DNA of 60,169 nt from Sporolactobacillus shoreicorticis (GTDB taxonomy: Bacteria > Bacillota > Bacilli > Bacillales > Sporolactobacillaceae): positions 1 to 60,169 of the forward strand of contig NZ_JAMXWM010000030.1 of the NCBI RefSeq assembly GCF_024125445.1. Reading direction: 5' to 3'. The notes below the pieces were generated by a model. The model did not search any database and had not been told where the DNA came from. It saw only the letters and a program-made list of their open reading frames with translations. Shown here piece by piece: positions 18,398-30,572 of the stretch. A program made the position numbers and the translations under genes. The number at the start of each line of letters is the position of its first letter. Position 1 is the first letter of the stretch.

Positions 18398-19135
18398 ATG
18401 AGTGAGCAGAAAATAAATAGTAACGAGCGAATCGATTATCTTTTCGATACCGATCTGAAAATTATTCAATCCAGTGATCTTTTCCCATTTTCATTGGATT
18501 CTGTTCTATTGGCTCGATTTGTCTATGTGCCGATTCAAAAGGGCAGGCTGGTTGATTTATGCGCCGGTAATGGCGTTATTGCTTTCTTGTTATCCAGGCG
18601 AACAAAGGGGCGACTCACCGGTGTCGAAATTCAGCCTGAAGTATGTGCGCTGGCAAAACGAGGCGCCGTGCTGAACCATTTGGAGCAACGCGTTGATTTT
18701 TTATGCGCAGACGCTAAACGCATCGATGAAAAAATCGGTCGGGGCACCTGTGATGTCGTGACCTGCAACCCACCTTATTTTACAATCGATGAAGCGCGCG
18801 ACATGAAGCGGAACAGGCATTTGGCCATTGCCCGACATGAGCTGTTGATTACACTTGCAGATGTGCTGTCAGTGAGTGCACGTTTGTTGAAACCGGGCGG
18901 AAAGCTCGCACTCGTGCATCGTCCGGAGCGATTGGCCGATATTTTGGCAGGGATGCGTGCTGAAGGCATAGAACCGAAAAGAATGCGCTTCGTACATCCC
19001 CATCGGCATAAACCGGCAAATATGGTGCTGGTTGAAGGAACGAAAGGCGGGAAGCCGGGACTTTCTGTACTTGCACCGATTGTTGTGTGTCATTCGGACG
19101 GCAGCTACACGGAGGATGTGTGGCCGCACTCATGA
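18398..19135 (+). CDS. yabB: tRNA1(Val) adenine-N6 methyltransferase (YabB/TrmN6)
   Basis: The 245-residue class I SAM methyltransferase has the glycine motif VDLCAGNGVIAF, the acidic VEIQPE, and the N6-adenine signature CNPPYF. By family it methylates A37 of tRNA1(Val) or a related tRNA. The stop overlaps the start of the GIY-YIG gene (CATGA). Confidence 0.9.
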   Translation: MSEQKINSNERIDYLFDTDLKIIQSSDLFPFSLDSVLLARFVYVPIQKGRLVDLCAGNGVIAFLLSRRTKGRLTGVEIQPEVCALAKRGAVLNHLEQRVDFLCADAKRIDEKIGRGTCDVVTCNPPYFTIDEARDMKRNRHLAIARHELLITLADVLSVSARLLKPGGKLALVHRPERLADILAGMRAEGIEPKRMRFVHPHRHKPANMVLVEGTKGGKPGLSVLAPIVVCHSDGSYTEDVWPHS

Positions 19136-19419
19136 GTCACTACAGTGTCTACATTTTAGAATGCGCGGATGGCAGTCTTTATACGGGTTACGCGGCTGAC
19201 GTTGCGAAACGGTTCGCGCTTCATCGCAGTGGAAAAGGCGCGAAATACACACGCAGCCATAAGCCAATGCGTGTCGTTTATCAAGAAGAACTTAAAGACA
19301 AGTCTGCGGCGATGCGGCGCGAATGGGCGATTAAGCGTTTGACAAGACAGGAAAAACAGGCATTAATTCAAAGGAGCGGAACAGATGTGGGAGCAGCGCA
19401 GTTTTCAAGGCGATCATGA
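19132..19419 (+). CDS. yazA: GIY-YIG nuclease superfamily protein YazA
   Basis: The 95-residue UPF0213-type protein has the GIY-YIG fold motifs: YSVYILECADGSLYTGYA at residues 4-21, with R27 in the helix, and the later E residue in YQEE. The cellular role of these small domain proteins is not established. Its start overlaps the yabB stop, and its last 35 bases overlap rsmI in another frame. Confidence 0.88.
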   Translation: MSHYSVYILECADGSLYTGYAADVAKRFALHRSGKGAKYTRSHKPMRVVYQEELKDKSAAMRREWAIKRLTRQEKQALIQRSGTDVGAAQFSRRS

Positions 19420-20272
19420 AGGAAAGGGGAGTCTGTTTCTCGTTCCGACGCCAATCGGCAATCTGGATGATATTACGTATCGGGCACTTAATGTGCTGAA
19501 AAACGTTGATGTTCTCGCAGCAGAGGATACCCGGCACACGATGAAGCTGTGCTCGCATTTCGATATTCACGCGCCGCTCTTCAGTTATCATGAGCATAAC
19601 AAGAAAACAAGCGGTGCAAAGCTCATCGCCGAACTGGAAGGCGGGAAAAATGTAGCGCTGGTTACTGATGCCGGAACGCCCGGTATTTCCGATCCGGGAG
19701 CAGATCTTGCAGCAGCCTGCATTGCACATGAAATTCCGGTCGTGCCTCTTCCCGGAGCGAATGCGGCAATTAGCGGATTAATCGCGTCGGGCCTGTCAAC
19801 TGATCATTTTCTGTTCTATGGTTTTCTTTCGAGGGTAAAAAAAGAGCGCAGTCAAGCACTTCAAGCACTGGGCACGTTTCCATACACGATCATTTTTTAT
19901 GAGTCGCCCTTTCGTGTCAAGGACACCTTGAAGGATCTTCTTGGAACTCTTGGCAATCGCCACATTGCGCTGTCTCGTGAATTGACGAAACGCTATGAAA
20001 CGATTGTACGTGGGACAATCAGCGATGTGCTCGATTTTTTGAGTAATGGGGAAGTGCCAAGGGGTGAGTTTTGCCTGATCGTTGAGGGGAGCAGCGAATC
20101 AGAAGCGCATGAACAAACTTTATGGTGGTCAAGCCTCGCTGTACAAGAACATGTCGATCATTATATTTGCGAGAAACAGTTGAGCGTCAAAGAGGCAATT
20201 AAGCAGGTAGCGTTGGATCGTGCACAACCGAAACGCGACATTTATCGGATCTATCATCAAATTGAAAAATAG
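19385..20272 (+). CDS. rsmI: 16S rRNA C1402 2'-O-methyltransferase
   Basis: The 295-residue SAM tetrapyrrole-methylase-like enzyme has VPTPIGNLDDITYRAL, AEDTRHT, VTDAGTPGISDPG and the PGANAAISGLIASGL helix, all typical of RsmI (YabC/YraL). It 2'-O-methylates C1402 in the 16S decoding centre. AAAGGAG at about 19370 supports the start despite the overlap with yazA. Confidence 0.94.
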   Translation: MWEQRSFQGDHEGKGSLFLVPTPIGNLDDITYRALNVLKNVDVLAAEDTRHTMKLCSHFDIHAPLFSYHEHNKKTSGAKLIAELEGGKNVALVTDAGTPGISDPGADLAAACIAHEIPVVPLPGANAAISGLIASGLSTDHFLFYGFLSRVKKERSQALQALGTFPYTIIFYESPFRVKDTLKDLLGTLGNRHIALSRELTKRYETIVRGTISDVLDFLSNGEVPRGEFCLIVEGSSESEAHEQTLWWSSLAVQEHVDHYICEKQLSVKEAIKQVALDRAQPKRDIYRIYHQIEK

Positions 20273-20380
20273 GTAAAAAAGCAAGCATTTACTAGTTTTA
20301 TAAAACGAGAATTCAAAATATTTTGATCTCTGAATTTAAATTTAACCAAACATACTTGTACCAGTTGAGGAACGATTAAA

Positions 20381-21050
20381 TGAAATCTGCACAAAAAATT
20401 ATTGAGGCGCTGCATTCTTTAAAAGAATTAAGAAGACGCTTAGCAATGAATGCGGCTATCTCAAAAAATTGACTCTTTATTATGACTACTTTATACGTGA
20501 GAAGGATAGCTTTGGAAAGTATGAGGAGTCCCACTGGGGATGACGGGGGCGGCCAGAGCTATAGGTGTTTTTAACGGAAGAAGACGAAGCCTTGCTGCTC
20601 ATTTTTGATCATGAATATGGTTTGAATTTTTATGTGGACGAAAACGATCATGTTAAAAATTAAATGCGCTTATTTAACGGGATGCAAAAAAAACTGATCA
20701 AAAGATTTGTTATCAACAGGCATGAAAATTATTGGAACCTGAACATTAACGTTTCGAGTATACCCGGAGTGCAACCCGTTTCCTGTGCGTCAGGAGTGGC
20801 TTGGTTTGCAGGTGGAATTTGGAAGCTCACGCCTGAGTTTCAAGCAATGGTCGAACATGATTCGTTTGCCTCTAGTGATGGAGGCTTTGCTTATTGCCTG
20901 CAGCACTTGTTTTCCGAGTCGACAGTGATTACGAAAAAGCAAGTGATCGACTTGTTTGAGATTAGCGATTGGGAGCGAGAAGATAATGAAGAACTGTTTA
21001 CGTGTATTTCCAATGCGTTCGACAAGTACTATGCCGCTAAACAGCTTTGA
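20381..21050 (+). pseudogene. Decayed unknown gene at the abrB position
   Basis: A reading can be followed from ATG 20381 (MKSAQKIIEALHSLKELRRR) through a frameshift near 20450 into YLKKLTLYYDYF, then over stops at about 20541, 20565 and 20662 into the open stretch 20664-21050 (128 codons: RLFNGMQKKLIKRF...AFDKYYAAKQL). The pieces after the shift are in one frame, and the phrase VFLTEEDEALLLIFDHEYGLNFYVDEN between stops looks like real protein. The sum is a protein of about 220 residues. I do not recognise the family. The 128-codon tail lacks a good ribosome-binding site and is probably not expressed on its own. In B. subtilis this position holds abrB, which is absent. Confidence 0.6.
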
Positions 21051-21184
21051 ATGAGAAGGAAAATTGAGTTTTTCACACCTTCACAAAGGTAATTTTTGAA
21101 TAAGCAGATTTATTCATGGAAATGATTGGTTTTAAAAGGAGCAATCATGCGTTTTCATTCGGCGGTTTCGCGCTTTTTGCTTTC

Positions 21185-23273
<2,089 letters not shown>

Positions 23274-23296
23274 TTTAGCGATACGTGAAATAGGAA

Positions 23297-23335
23297 GGCG
23301 GGAGATGAGCGGGTTTGCGCGCAAATCCCGCCTTT
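23297..23335 (+). terminator. Intrinsic terminator after metG
   Basis: GCGGG and TCCCGC arms enclose the perfect palindrome TTTGCGCGCAAA and are followed by CTTTTT. A second possible left arm, GGCGGGA, starts at 23297. Confidence 0.8.
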
Positions 23336-23373
23336 TTGCTTCACGACGATGGTGAAAAGTTGGGGGGAGCACG

Positions 23374-24150
23374 ATGCTTTTTGATACACATACCCATATT
23401 AATGACGAGGCATTTGATACAGATTTTTCTGAGGTACTCAGCCGTGCTGAAGAAACGGACGTCAGGCGGATGGTTGTAGTCGGCGTTGATCGTGTGAGCA
23501 TCGCACGCGTCTTTCCGATCATTGATCAGCATAAATATATTTATGGCGCGATCGGTTGGAATCCTGAAGATGCGATTGATATGACTGAAGACGATTTTCA
23601 ACTGATCAAACGCGAACTGTCTCATCCCGGAATAGTTGCGCTTGGCGAAATCGGGTTGGACTATCACTGGGATAAATCGCCGAAGCCGGTGCAGCATGAG
23701 GTATTTCGCAGGCAGATCCGCTTGGCGAAAGAGGCAGATCTTCCTCTGGTTATTCACAATCGCGAAGCAACCGAGGACACATGGCGTATTCTTAAAGAAG
23801 AGCATGCGGAATCAATCGGCGGCGTCATGCATTGCTACAGTGACAATTGGAAATGGGCACAGAAATTCATTGATTTGAATTTTTATATTAGCTTTGGCGG
23901 TCCGATCACTTTTAAAAACGCACAGCTTCAGCGTGACACGGCTGCCCAAGTGCCGCTTGACCGTTTGCTGGTTGAAACGGATTGTCCGTTTCTCAGTCCG
24001 CATCCGTTCCGAGGCAAACGTAATGAACCGGCGCGTGTGCGTCTAGTTGCCGAAAAAATCGCAGAACTTAAAGGACTGTCTCTTGAAGAGGCAGCAAGGG
24101 TAACAACGGAAAATGCACGGCGTTGTTTCCGAATTCATGAAAATGGCTGA
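23374..24150 (+). CDS. tatD: TatD-family metal-dependent hydrolase
   Basis: The 258-residue TIM-barrel enzyme (YabD) has the metal ligands HTHIND at 6-11, GEIGLDYHW, VIHNREA, HCYSDN and ETDCPFLSP, typical of TatD DNase-like proteins. The family cleaves nucleic-acid ends or related substrates; the true role in Bacilli is unsettled. It precedes rnmV by 15 bp. yabE, which lies between them in B. subtilis, is absent. Confidence 0.92.
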   Translation: MLFDTHTHINDEAFDTDFSEVLSRAEETDVRRMVVVGVDRVSIARVFPIIDQHKYIYGAIGWNPEDAIDMTEDDFQLIKRELSHPGIVALGEIGLDYHWDKSPKPVQHEVFRRQIRLAKEADLPLVIHNREATEDTWRILKEEHAESIGGVMHCYSDNWKWAQKFIDLNFYISFGGPITFKNAQLQRDTAAQVPLDRLLVETDCPFLSPHPFRGKRNEPARVRLVAEKIAELKGLSLEEAARVTTENARRCFRIHENG

Positions 24151-24165
24151 GCAGGGAGAAATCTT

Positions 24166-25592
<1,427 letters not shown>

Positions 25593-25719
25593 AAACAATC
25601 ATTTATTAGAAAAGATGGCTTCGCCAAGTCCTTGCATAAGGAATGCGAGGCGCTGTCACAATGGTTATGGATGGCCAAATGTCCGATGAGTCTCAAATGG
25701 GTCATGTTTCTTATTGTAT

Positions 25720-25758
25720 AAAATGGGCGCTCTCTTTCACGAGGAATGCCCATTTTTC
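25720..25758 (+). terminator. Intrinsic terminator after ksgA
   Basis: AAATGGGC (25721-25728 region) pairs with GCCCATTTTT (25748-25757), with a second inner CTCTC/GAG pair. It ends the tatD-rnmV-ksgA run. The rest of 25593-26009 holds the dispersed repeat below and nothing else I recognise. Confidence 0.7.
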
Positions 25759-25878
25759 ATGCCCTAAAAAGCTAAATCCGGCTGCCTGAAAAAGGAACGA
25801 TGTGTCTACTCAATGATTGTGTTGTTTCCCATGAATATTCATTTCGGTACGATCATAGATTGGAAAGGATGACTCTGA

Positions 25879-25990
25879 TTTTTTGTACAAAAGGAAAGTA
25901 TGAAGAATAGGGGATTAGCGGATGCCTAGTATAAGAAAAGCTAAGGCTTGGTCTTGCCAAGTTTTTCTTTACGGATCAGGATGTGCTGGC
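25879..25990. repeat. Dispersed intergenic repeat, copy B
   Basis: Copy B aligns with copy C (57691) over about 100 bp: TTGTACAAA-like start, GAATAGGGGATTAGCGG, AGTATAAGAAAAG, then TTTTTCTTTA and GGATGTGCT. With copy A (6657) it shares the T-run with GTACA and ATAAGAAAAGCTAAGGCTT. The internal hairpin CTTGGT-CTT-GCCAAG (25947-25961) with a following T-run resembles a terminator, yet the repeat lies immediately before yabG. Confidence 0.6.
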
Positions 25991-26009
25991 TGGAAAGAGG
26001 GAATGGAAC

Positions 26010-26873
26010 ATGACGGTTCAAGTAGGAGATCTCGTGGCGCGAACTTCATACCATTGCGATCTTCCGTTTCGTGTGGTGGCCATTCATGAAGAGACAAAAA
26101 GCGCCGAGCTCAACGGCCATGACTTGCGTTTGTATGCAGACGCGCCGCTTGATGATTTGGTTCTGGTGACTAAAGATGAACGGGAAGAGTATGAAAAAGC
26201 GACGAGTTCGAAGGAAGCGGAATCCTACAAACTTTTCAGACAGGACTATAAGCAAATGAAATTAAAAAGAGGCTACACGGCAACAAATGGCTATCGGGAA
26301 GGTGCTTCGTATTTTGAAATGCCCGGACGTGTGCTTCACATCGACGGAGATCCATATTATTTAAAAAAATGCCTTACTTTTTATGAAAAACTGCATGTAC
26401 CTGTAATCGGAAAATATATGCAGGAATCAGAAATGCCTGATCTTGCTCCAAAGCTGGTGGCACAGATCCGCCCGGATATTCTTGTGCTGACCGGGCATGA
26501 TGCATTTATGAAAAATAAAGGAATGCCGGATGAGATTAAGGCTTATCGCAATTCGGGGTATTTTATCCGAACGGTCAAAGAGGTCCGCTATCACTGGCCC
26601 AGCCTGGATCAAATGATTATTTTTTCCGGGGCCTGCCAATCTAATTTTGAATATTTGATTCGAGCCGGATCGAATTTTGCCAGTTCGCCGGATCGCGTAA
26701 ATATTCATGCGCTTGACCCGGTCTATCTTGCCGCAAGGATCAGTTTTACCTCCTTTATGGATAGCGTCAATGTGTGGGAAGTGCTTAGAAACACGCTGAC
26801 CGGCGCAGGCGGCTTAGGCGGGGTGGAGAGTCGAGGGATGCTTCGCACGGGTCTGCCTTATCCTTCAGAATAA
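26010..26873 (+). CDS. yabG: Sporulation-specific protease YabG
   Basis: The 287-residue protein (B. subtilis YabG 290) has the family motifs DGDPYYLKKCL, VLTGHDAF, FSGACQSNFEYLIRAGSNFASSP and the C-terminal GVESRGMLRTGLPYP. YabG is a cysteine-type protease made late in the mother cell that processes coat proteins such as SpoIVA. AAAGAGGG precedes ATG 26010; the start at 25983 would lie inside the repeat. In B. subtilis it is sigma-K dependent; I see no convincing site here. Confidence 0.92.
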   Translation: MTVQVGDLVARTSYHCDLPFRVVAIHEETKSAELNGHDLRLYADAPLDDLVLVTKDEREEYEKATSSKEAESYKLFRQDYKQMKLKRGYTATNGYREGASYFEMPGRVLHIDGDPYYLKKCLTFYEKLHVPVIGKYMQESEMPDLAPKLVAQIRPDILVLTGHDAFMKNKGMPDEIKAYRNSGYFIRTVKEVRYHWPSLDQMIIFSGACQSNFEYLIRAGSNFASSPDRVNIHALDPVYLAARISFTSFMDSVNVWEVLRNTLTGAGGLGGVESRGMLRTGLPYPSE

Positions 26874-26941
26874 ATGGAATGCATTCGGAGATTCAGTCGA
26901 ATTTTAAGAGAAAATAACGCCTGTTCTTTGTGAGAAATTTA

Positions 26942-26971
26942 TTGACAGTCACAATGGTTTCTTGATATAAT
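26942..26971 (+). promoter_or_regulatory. Sigma-A promoter P1 of veg
   Basis: TTGACA (26942-26947), 18 bp, TATAAT (26966-26971): both hexamers are perfect. Confidence 0.85.
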
Positions 26972-26988
26972 TCATACTATTTGATTTT

Positions 26989-27016
26989 TTGACGTCCATT
27001 GTGGTATACTTATAAT
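26989..27016 (+). promoter_or_regulatory. Sigma-A promoter P2 of veg
   Basis: TTGACG (26989-26994), 16 bp, TATAAT (27011-27016) lie in tandem with P1. Veg has a very strong vegetative promoter in B. subtilis, and the double site fits this. Confidence 0.75.
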
Positions 27017-27037
27017 TAAGCGAGGTGGATTGTCGAG

Positions 27038-27292
27038 ATGGGAAAAACCATTGATGATATCAGAGGCGCTCTAGACGAACGCGTTGGCGAACGTTTGACA
27101 TTGAAGGCAAACGGCGGCAGACGCAAAACGATTCAACGCATTGGTGTTTTGGAAGGTACCTATCCGTCGGTTTTTATCGTGAGACTGGATAAAGATTCGA
27201 ACGCGTATGACCGCGTATCGTACAGCTACACGGACGTGTTGACGGACTCGGTGGAACTCACCTTTTTGGAGGAAATGGCGAGCGGCCAGTAA
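27038..27292 (+). CDS. veg: Veg protein, biofilm-related regulator
   Basis: The 84-residue protein keeps the Veg sequence pattern [17 protein letters not shown], then [22 protein letters not shown] and [16 protein letters not shown] (B. subtilis Veg 86 residues). It is a small SH3-like fold protein that stimulates biofilm genes in B. subtilis, perhaps by acting on SinR. CGAGGTGG precedes the ATG. It stands alone behind two strong promoters. Confidence 0.94.
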   Translation: MGKTIDDIRGALDERVGERLTLKANGGRRKTIQRIGVLEGTYPSVFIVRLDKDSNAYDRVSYSYTDVLTDSVELTFLEEMASGQ

Positions 27293-27403
27293 TGAATTGC
27301 TCGTTCGATTTCCATAATGACAGACCATTTATAGTTATAGCGGATACGCGCACCCTTTTTGTTTGAAATTTACAGACAAAACTGGAGATGCGCGTTTATG
27401 CTT

Positions 27404-27433
27404 TTCATAAGCCTTTCGTCAAAATTCATTTTA
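27404..27433 (+). promoter_or_regulatory. Candidate sigma-G promoter of sspF
   Basis: TTCATA (27404-27409; consensus TGHATR), 17 bp, CATTTTA (27427-27433; consensus CATNHTA). Forespore expression of sspF in B. subtilis depends on sigma-G, so position and spacing agree. Confidence 0.55.
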
Positions 27434-27511
27434 GCACGTTTGGCGAATAGAAGAAAGTAAATTAGTGCAACCTAATTTTTGCTCGACCAATGGAAAGGAG
27501 TTGTGCCGATC

Positions 27512-27703
27512 ATGTCCAGACGCAGAGGCATTATGTCTGAATCATTTAAAGAGGAACTTGCCAAAGAGCTGGGGTTTTATGATACGGTCAAAAATGAAGG
27601 ATGGGGCGGCATCAAGGCCCGCGATGCGGGCAATATGGTACGTCTCGCGATTCAAAAAGCTGAAGCGTCACTTGAAGACGTTGATAAACAGCACCATGAT
27701 TGA
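27512..27703 (+). CDS. sspF: Alpha/beta-type small acid-soluble spore protein SspF
   Basis: The 63-residue protein matches SspF (B. subtilis 61): [23 protein letters not shown], then [22 protein letters not shown]. It binds spore DNA in the forespore and protects it. The stretch [11 protein letters not shown] includes the region where germination protease cuts. AAAGGAG at 27494-27500 fixes ATG 27512. Confidence 0.94.
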   Translation: MSRRRGIMSESFKEELAKELGFYDTVKNEGWGGIKARDAGNMVRLAIQKAEASLEDVDKQHHD

Positions 27704-27760
27704 GCACGAAAGAAGGGGGTTCTGTCCGAAACGGATGGGACCCCCTTTTTCTTCGTGCTC
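27702..27760 (+). terminator. Long two-stage hairpin terminator after sspF
   Basis: The outer stem GAGCACGAA/TTCGTGCTC encloses a stem GGGGGT/ACCCCC with T5 after it, and a small TCCG/CGGA top. The outer stem begins within the sspF stop codon. The region from here to 27948 contains nothing else recognisable. Confidence 0.85.
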
Positions 27761-27948
27761 GTTTCCTTTACACTATAAAGGGTAAAAAATGAGCAGCTTG
27801 TAGTCGGGATCGGGAAAGAAACCTGCGTTTCGTGCCAGTCCGGACACAAGGTCATCCATGACCGTTGCAGATAAGGGTTATTCGGTGGGGATTGATGAAA
27901 TGGAATTGTATACGAATGCAGCTTGTTAATTGGAAGTGGGGGAATCGT

Positions 27949-28827
27949 TTGAAAATACTTGAGAAGGCGCCGGCGAAAATTAATCTTTCCCTTGATGTAC
28001 TTGGGAATCGAAACGATGGTTATCATGAGGTCAAAATGGTCATGACCTCAATTGATTTGGCCGATCGGGTGGAATGCGGCGATCTGCATGAGAATCGAAT
28101 TACAGTCCGTACATCAGCACCCTATGTGCCTGAGGATGAACGGAATTTTGCCTATCAGGCTGCCAAATATATTAAAGAATGTTATGATATTCACCGCGGT
28201 GTAGAGATAATGATTAAAAAAAATATACCGGTTGCTGCAGGACTCGCTGGCGGAAGCACGGATGCTGCGGCAACGATCCGTGCCCTGGATAAACTGTGGC
28301 ATATTGGTATGTCCTATAAAGAAATGCAGCAAATCTCGGCAAAAATCGGATCAGATGTTGCTTTCTGCATTAAGGGAGGAACAGCGCTCGCTACTGGAAG
28401 AGGTGAACGCATTATGCCTTTGATGTCCTTGCCTCCTTGCTGGGTTGTTCTTGTAAAGCCGAATGTATCCGTATCAACAGCACAGATCTATAAAGATTTG
28501 GACAGTCAGCCGATCATTCACCCAGATGTTGATGCAATGATTCGAGCGATCGAAAAGGAAGATTTTCAGACAATCTGCGGGCTGCTCGGTAATTCTCTGG
28601 AACCTGTAACCATGAGAAGAGTCGCGGATATTGCAAAAATAAAAGATCATATGAAAGCGATTGGTGCGGAAGGTATATTAATGAGCGGAAGTGGACCGAC
28701 CGTGTTTGCGCTCACGCAGCATGAATCACGAATGCTGCGCTTAATGAATGGAATGAGAGGTTATTGTTCGCAGGTATTTGCTGTGAGACTCTGCAAACCG
28801 TTTACCCTCTTGTCTGAATACGAATAA
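27949..28827 (+). CDS. ispE: 4-diphosphocytidyl-2-C-methyl-D-erythritol kinase
   Basis: The 292-residue GHMP kinase starts at TTG 27949, since KILEKAPAKINLSLDVLG aligns with the N terminus of the family and GGGGGA lies six bases upstream. Motif 2 is PVAAGLAGGSTDAAATIRAL and motif 3 MSGSGPTVFAL. It phosphorylates CDP-ME in the MEP pathway of isoprenoid synthesis. Longer in-frame extension to 27865 has no ribosome-binding site. Confidence 0.94.
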   Translation: MKILEKAPAKINLSLDVLGNRNDGYHEVKMVMTSIDLADRVECGDLHENRITVRTSAPYVPEDERNFAYQAAKYIKECYDIHRGVEIMIKKNIPVAAGLAGGSTDAAATIRALDKLWHIGMSYKEMQQISAKIGSDVAFCIKGGTALATGRGERIMPLMSLPPCWVVLVKPNVSVSTAQIYKDLDSQPIIHPDVDAMIRAIEKEDFQTICGLLGNSLEPVTMRRVADIAKIKDHMKAIGAEGILMSGSGPTVFALTQHESRMLRLMNGMRGYCSQVFAVRLCKPFTLLSEYE

Positions 28828-28870
28828 TGGTGTAGAATTGCTTTAAAATATTCGGATTTGGAGGATTATC

Positions 28871-29767
28871 ATGAAACTTAAGCGAAGCAGCAGACTTGTC
28901 GATATGACAGAATATTTGCTGCGGCATCCTCATCAGGTGATTTCGCTTTCCTATTTTTCGGAACGGTATGAATCTGCCAAATCATCAATAAGCGAAGATC
29001 TGACAATTATCAAGGAGAACTTTGAATCTCAAGAGATCGGACGGCTGCAGACGCAGGCGGGGGCTACGGGCGGAGTATGTTATATGCCATCCATGGGCTG
29101 CGAGGAAGCCGAACAATTGCTTGAACGATTGCAGGAACAGATGACGCGGAAGGAGCGGATTCTGCCCGGTGGTTATCTCTATATGACCGATATTCTCGGC
29201 AAGCCGGATTATGTCAATGCGATCGGACGGCTGATCGCTTCTGTTTTTATTAACGAAAAGTTGGACGCAATCATGACGATGGAAACAAAAGGCATTCCAC
29301 TTGCATACGCAGTAGCTACGCAGCGCAGCGTACCTGTTGTTGTCGTCCGACGAAGCAGTAAAGTAACCGAGGGATCAACGGTAAGCATTAATTATATTTC
29401 CGGGTCCTCAAAAAGGATACAGACAATGGTTTTGCCGAGGAGAAGTCTGAAAGAACATGCACGTGTTTTAATTGTCGATGATTTCATGAAGGCCGGAGGA
29501 ACGATGAAAGGCATGATCAATTTAGTGGAGGAGTTCGGTGCAAGAGTTGCCGGCATGGCTGTTCTTGTCGAAAAAAAAGAGGAACGTCCCAAATTGGTTG
29601 ATCATTATGTATCGTTGCTTAAACTGTCGATACTTGAGCAACAGGATACGTTGACAATTGAAAACGGTAACGTGTACGAATGGCTGTCAGAAAGTGCTTC
29701 CCTTGCGGTAAAGGAACAGCCGATTTCCACAAAAACTGCTGCTGTCAAGCAGTATATGAGCAAATAA
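28871..29767 (+). CDS. purR: Purine repressor PurR
   Basis: The 298-residue protein (B. subtilis 285) has a winged-helix N domain (KLKRSSRLVDMTEYLLRHP) and a phosphoribosyltransferase-like domain with the PRPP loop VLIVDDFMKAGGTMKG. PRPP binding releases it from purine-gene operators. It has about 15 extra C-terminal residues. yabJ, normally next, is missing. Confidence 0.94.
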   Translation: MKLKRSSRLVDMTEYLLRHPHQVISLSYFSERYESAKSSISEDLTIIKENFESQEIGRLQTQAGATGGVCYMPSMGCEEAEQLLERLQEQMTRKERILPGGYLYMTDILGKPDYVNAIGRLIASVFINEKLDAIMTMETKGIPLAYAVATQRSVPVVVVRRSSKVTEGSTVSINYISGSSKRIQTMVLPRRSLKEHARVLIVDDFMKAGGTMKGMINLVEEFGARVAGMAVLVEKKEERPKLVDHYVSLLKLSILEQQDTLTIENGNVYEWLSESASLAVKEQPISTKTAAVKQYMSK

Positions 29768-29797
29768 TAAAAATATTTTTGTTTCTTTTTGCCACTT

Positions 29798-29827
29798 GCA
29801 GGATTTCCCACTTTTTATGTTGAAACA
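29798..29827 (+). promoter_or_regulatory. Candidate sigma-H promoter of spoVG
   Basis: GCAGGATTT (29798-29806) fits the sigma-H -35 pattern RnAGGAWWW exactly. After 12 bp, GTTGAAACA (29819-29827) resembles RnnGAATWW with one mismatch in GAAT. spoVG is the classical sigma-H gene, so context agrees. Confidence 0.6.
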
Positions 29828-29878
29828 AGTATTTAGTATTACGAGTTACGCATTAGGGAAAAGGGTGGTGTCTTATCA

Positions 29879-30169
29879 ATGGAAATAACAGATGTCAGGT
29901 TGCGACTTGTGCATACTGACGGGCGCATGAGGGCGATCGCCTCAATAACTCTTGATCAAGAGTTCGTTGTTCACGATATTCGTGTGATTGATGGAAACAA
30001 CGGTACATTCGTCGCGATGCCCAGCAAACGGACACCCGACGGGGAGTTTAGGGATATTGCCCACCCCATCACATCAGGGACGAGAGAGAAAATACAGTCT
30101 GCAATACTTAGTGAATATGAACATGCATGTGAGGGAGATCCTTCATTCGAACAGGCAGGCGCTTCTTAA
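29879..30169 (+). CDS. spoVG: SpoVG, RNA/DNA-binding regulator
   Basis: The 96-residue protein (B. subtilis 97) starts [26 protein letters not shown] and keeps [23 protein letters not shown]. SpoVG is a small nucleic-acid-binding protein affecting septation, cortex formation and, in other species, virulence genes. AAGGGTGGTG precedes the ATG. Confidence 0.95.
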   Translation: MEITDVRLRLVHTDGRMRAIASITLDQEFVVHDIRVIDGNNGTFVAMPSKRTPDGEFRDIAHPITSGTREKIQSAILSEYEHACEGDPSFEQAGAS

Positions 30170-30543
30170 TTGACTTGTTAAAAGGCTCATGTTGTTCGTT
30201 GCTTTGTGAAACAGCAGTGAATTTTGCTTTCAATCGAAGTTCAAGAAAAGACACAATGTAAAAATGCGGCTTTGCAAAAACAGAATCAAGGTTTTGGTGC
30301 CTTTCACAGGTCAAAGATTTAATCGCCAAAGGTCTTTTTTACCATCATCGTTAAGATGATATGCATTTAAATCTGTGAAATGATGCGAAAAGCGCAGCGA
30401 ATGTACGCAAATTACTTGTTCATTAATAGGATCGATTTGAAGGGAAGAGCGATTAGAAAAAAAGAACCAGTTGGTTCTTTTTTTTATCGGAATATTCAAG
30501 GCACATGTTCTGGCGAAGTGGTGTAAATTTCGCCTTCGTTATC
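30170..30543. other. Gene-free stretch between spoVG and glmU
   Basis: About 370 bp without a supportable gene. It holds a short perfect hairpin ATCATC-GTTAA-GATGAT near 30342-30358 and the strong terminator listed next. I see no T-box, glmS ribozyme or other known riboswitch core. Confidence 0.6.
30457..30485 (+). terminator. Strong intrinsic terminator upstream of glmU
   Basis: AAAAAAGAACCA-GT-TGGTTCTTTTTT forms a 12-bp perfect stem running into a T-run; it is symmetric and could work on both strands. It lies about 290 bp after spoVG and 60 bp before the glmU promoter. Confidence 0.85.
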
Positions 30544-30572
30544 TTGAAAAAGGGTTGTTTTTAAGCTATAGT
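30544..30572 (+). promoter_or_regulatory. Sigma-A promoter of glmU
   Basis: TTGAAA (30544-30549), 17 bp, TATAGT (30567-30572), 45 bp before the glmU start. It contradicts the longer frame beginning at 30578. Confidence 0.75.
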
